Shown here: piece after piece, positions 62,365 through 64,000 of the stretch
How positions within the stretch are numbered: position 1 is the first letter of the stretch
Layout of the letters: each line of letters begins with the position of its first letter
Assembly: GCF_021026095.1 (NCBI RefSeq)
Contig: NZ_JAJNCU010000008.1
Coordinates: 273,490-337,489, forward strand
Reading direction: 5' to 3'
Source of the DNA: Salinicoccus halitifaciens
GTDB taxonomy: Bacteria; Bacillota; Bacilli; Staphylococcales; Salinicoccaceae
Length of the DNA: 64,000 bases
Program-made: the position numbers and the translations under genes
The notes under the pieces: model-generated
Database searches by the model: none
What the model saw: the letters and a program-made list of their open reading frames with translations, nothing else
What the model was told of the DNA's origin: nothing

Positions 62365-63273
62365 TTACTTCTGTTTCCTGCCGAACAAAGCCGAGGCCAT
62401 GGCCACTGCTTTTTCAGCAGTCATGTTACCCTCATCGAGGAGCGGGTTCACTTCAACCAGGTCCATTGATGTGATGCTTCCGCTGTCATGAAGTATATTC
62501 ATCGCAAGAAGTGTCTCCCACAGACTCAGTCCTTCACCCACCGGTGTCCCGGTGCCCGGAGTTTCTTCAGGATCCAGCGCATCCACATCAAGGGAGAGAT
62601 GAATGCCATCCGTCTTCGCCTCAAGGTATTCCAGCGCATCCGACATGACGGCGGAAATCCCCTTTTCCCTGATATCCCTCATGGTGTAAGTGAGGATGTT
62701 CCGGTCTTTGATGTACCTCGTTTCCCCTTCATCCAAATCTCTCATACCGATCAGCACAACGTTTTCAGGCTTGATTTTTGCACCTGTCTTATGGATATTG
62801 ACAAGCTTTTCATCTCCAACACCGCAGGCAATCGCGAGCGGCATGCCGTGGATGTTCCCTGAAGGGGAGCTTGCACTATCATTTAAATCTCCATGGGCAT
62901 CATACCAGATGACGCCGAGGTTATCATAATGAGGGCTGATGCCCGCGAGGCTGCCGATTGAAAGTGAATGATCGCCGCCGATGACAAGCGGAAATGCACC
63001 AGCTCTGACTGATTCGTCCGCAGCAGCAGCAAGTTTCTCACTGAAATCGACCACCTGCTCGTAATTTTTAAGATTGTTCTCTGAGCGGCGGGAATGCGTA
63101 GACGCATCCACCTTGAAATCGCTGTAAATATTACCTTTATCATTGACTTCTATATTCATTTTTTCAATTTCTTCAATTAAGTTGGCATAACGCAATGCAT
63201 CCGGCCCCAGATCCACACCAAGCTTCGGCTGGCCGAAAGCGGTTGCCGCCCCTATGATATCCACTCTTTTCAT
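62365..63273 (-). CDS. rocF: Arginase
   Basis: Manganese hydrolase splitting arginine to ornithine and urea; 302 aa. Mn motifs VIGGDHSLSIG, WYDAHGDLN and LSLDVDALDPEETPGTGTPVGEG, with the GNIHGMPLA loop. The start has AAAGGGGAG upstream. No rocD or arginine transporter is next to it. The agmatinase alternative is less likely given the VNPLLDEGNMTAEKAV C-terminus. Confidence 0.92.
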   Translation of the reverse strand: MKRVDIIGAATAFGQPKLGVDLGPDALRYANLIEEIEKMNIEVNDKGNIYSDFKVDASTHSRRSENNLKNYEQVVDFSEKLAAAADESVRAGAFPLVIGGDHSLSIGSLAGISPHYDNLGVIWYDAHGDLNDSASSPSGNIHGMPLAIACGVGDEKLVNIHKTGAKIKPENVVLIGMRDLDEGETRYIKDRNILTYTMRDIREKGISAVMSDALEYLEAKTDGIHLSLDVDALDPEETPGTGTPVGEGLSLWETLLAMNILHDSGSITSMDLVEVNPLLDEGNMTAEKAVAMASALFGRKQK

Positions 63274-63365
63274 AATAAACTCCCCTTTTGTGTACTATAC
63301 ACCCATAATATATAAAATGAGGAGTTTATGCAACGACTTATAATTATGTATGAATGCATAAAAAA

Positions 63366-63391
63366 AAGACACTTAAATGAATAAGTGTCTT
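63366..63391 (-). terminator. Terminator of the rRNA-tRNA operon
   Basis: AAGACACTTA / TAAGTGTCTT stem, then eight T residues on the minus strand, after the last tRNA. Confidence 0.85.
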
Positions 63392-63394
63392 GAA

Positions 63395-63467
63395 TGAGCC
63401 ATAGAGGATTCGAACCTCTGACCCTCTGATTAAAAGTCAGATGCTCTACCGACTGAGCTAATGGCTC
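63395..63467 (-). tRNA. tRNA-Lys (TTT)
   Basis: 73-base cloverleaf; acceptor GAGCCAT/ATGGCTC, anticodon loop CTTTTAA with TTT. Genomic CCA is not encoded. Confidence 0.95.
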
Positions 63468-63473
63468 TAAAAA

Positions 63474-63548
63474 TGGCTGGGCCGGAAGGATTCGAACCTT
63501 CGCATGACGAGACCAAAACCCGTTGCCTTACCGCTTGGCTACGGCCCA
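63474..63548 (-). tRNA. tRNA-Gln (TTG)
   Basis: Acceptor TGGGCCG/CGGCCCA, anticodon TTG in GGTTTTGGTC, discriminator G, CCA encoded at 63474-63476. Confidence 0.95.
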
Positions 63549-63565
63549 ATATTATAATGATGCTA

Positions 63566-63646
63566 TGGTGGGGGGCAGATTCGAACTGCCGAACCCGAAG
63601 GAGCGGATTTACAGTCCGCCGCGTTTAGCCACTTCGCTACCCCACC
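63566..63646 (-). tRNA. tRNA-Tyr (GTA)
   Basis: Class II tRNA, 81 bases with long variable arm; acceptor GGTGGGG/CCCCACC, anticodon GTA in GGACTGTAAATCC. CCA not encoded. Confidence 0.95.
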
Positions 63647-63647
63647 G

Positions 63648-63723
63648 TGGTGGAGAATGACGGGTTCGAACCGCCGACCCTCTGCTTGTAAGGCAGATGC
63701 TCTCCCAGCTGAGCTAATTCTCC
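63648..63723 (-). tRNA. tRNA-Val (TAC)
   Basis: Acceptor GGAGAAT/ATTCTCC, anticodon TAC in TGCCTTACAAGCA, CCA encoded. Confidence 0.95.
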
Positions 63724-63728
63724 AAAGA

Positions 63729-63800
63729 TGACCCGTACGGGACTCGAACCCGTGTTACCGCCGTGAAAGGGCGGTGTCTTAACCGCTTGACCAACGGGCC
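63729..63800 (-). tRNA. tRNA-Glu (TTC)
   Basis: Acceptor GGCCCGT/ACGGGTC with one G-T pair, anticodon TTC in CGCCCTTTCACGG. CCA not encoded. Confidence 0.95.
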
Positions 63801-63827
63801 GTAAAAAATTATGTATAGACATAAAAA

Positions 63828-63902
63828 TGGCTCCACAGGTAGGATTCGAACCTACGACCGATCGGTTAACAGCCGATAGCTCTACCACTGAGCTACTGTG
63901 GA
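63828..63902 (-). tRNA. tRNA-Asn (GTT)
   Basis: Acceptor TCCACAG/CTGTGGA, anticodon GTT in CGGCTGTTAACCG, discriminator G, CCA encoded at 63828-63830. First tRNA after 5S. Confidence 0.95.
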
Positions 63903-63919
63903 ATCATAAAAAAAGATAT

Positions 63920-64000
63920 TGCCTGGCAGCGTCCTACTCTGGCAGGACGTATGTCCAACTACCATCGGCGCTGGAGAGCTTAACGGCTGTGTTCGGCATG
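63920..64000 (-). rRNA. rrf: 5S ribosomal RNA (5' part beyond window)
   Basis: The minus strand carries CATGCCGAACACAGCCGTTA and ends in GGACGCTGCCAGGC, the conserved 5S core and 3' end. About 81 bases are present; the rest, and likely 23S and 16S, lie to the right. Confidence 0.93.

Noticed and set aside
63637..63888. 83-residue open frame
   Set aside because: It lies entirely over tRNA genes on the same strand and is a translation of tRNA sequence.

Overview
The window reads as chromosome from a low-to-moderate G+C Gram-positive coccus of the Staphylococcaceae. Roughly even base composition, together with the gene set, points to a Salinicoccus/Jeotgalicoccus-type organism rather than Staphylococcus proper; this is inference from gene content. 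Supporting signs are PhoPR, ScdA, a Sle1-like LysM/CHAP autolysin with a WalR box, CidAB/LrgAB homologues, a glmS ribozyme, the cdaA-cdaR-glmM operon, split glycine decarboxylase subunits and many stress-sigma (SigB-type) promoter matches.

Layout. 1-6.1 kb: respiratory nitrate reductase narG (cut by the left edge) with an NreC-like box, divergent phoPR, and the iron-sulfur repair protein ScdA. 6.2-9.1 kb: a SigB-type LEA-like stress protein, a LOG-family hydrolase, a GNAT enzyme and two small proteins. 9.2-21.9 kb: a large oligopeptide ABC transport locus with four paralogous lipoprotein binding proteins, one permease/ATPase set (order C-B-D-F) and an embedded zinc alcohol dehydrogenase with a SigB-type promoter. 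21.9-31.8 kb: membrane proteins, a LysR regulator divergent from a stress-type SDR, a CidA/CidB pair, a GntR-ATPase-permease (Ytr-type) operon, a second SDR, a YebC-family regulator and a BI-1-like protein. 32-37.6 kb: the LysM/CHAP cell wall hydrolase, exporters and symporters. 37.6-40.6 kb: the queuosine precursor genes queC-queD-queE, a DsbA/FrnE-type gene and queF, the last under a preQ1-I riboswitch.

40.8-51.4 kb: tRNA hydroxylase TrhO, an eight-unit 52-bp palindromic tandem array, tatC, a quinone reductase, an RDD protein, a lipoprotein, gcvPA-gcvPB, a deoxynucleoside kinase and a sodium:solute symporter. 51.4-60.8 kb: the amino-sugar/c-di-AMP block (glmS with ribozyme; glmM-cdaR-cdaA). 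Its two halves are separated by two copies of a module in which a 63-residue protein overlaps an amidase-signature enzyme, each copy behind a SigB-type promoter. A second palindromic array (51-bp period) lies next to glmM. 60.8-64 kb: an XRE-TPR regulator, an ArsR-type regulator, arginase, and six tRNA genes following a 5S rRNA that runs off the right edge.

The most unusual items are the duplicated small-protein/amidase modules, the two palindromic tandem arrays confined to convergent gene ends, the four-receptor peptide transporter, and the cluster of SigB-type promoters linking several otherwise unconnected genes.
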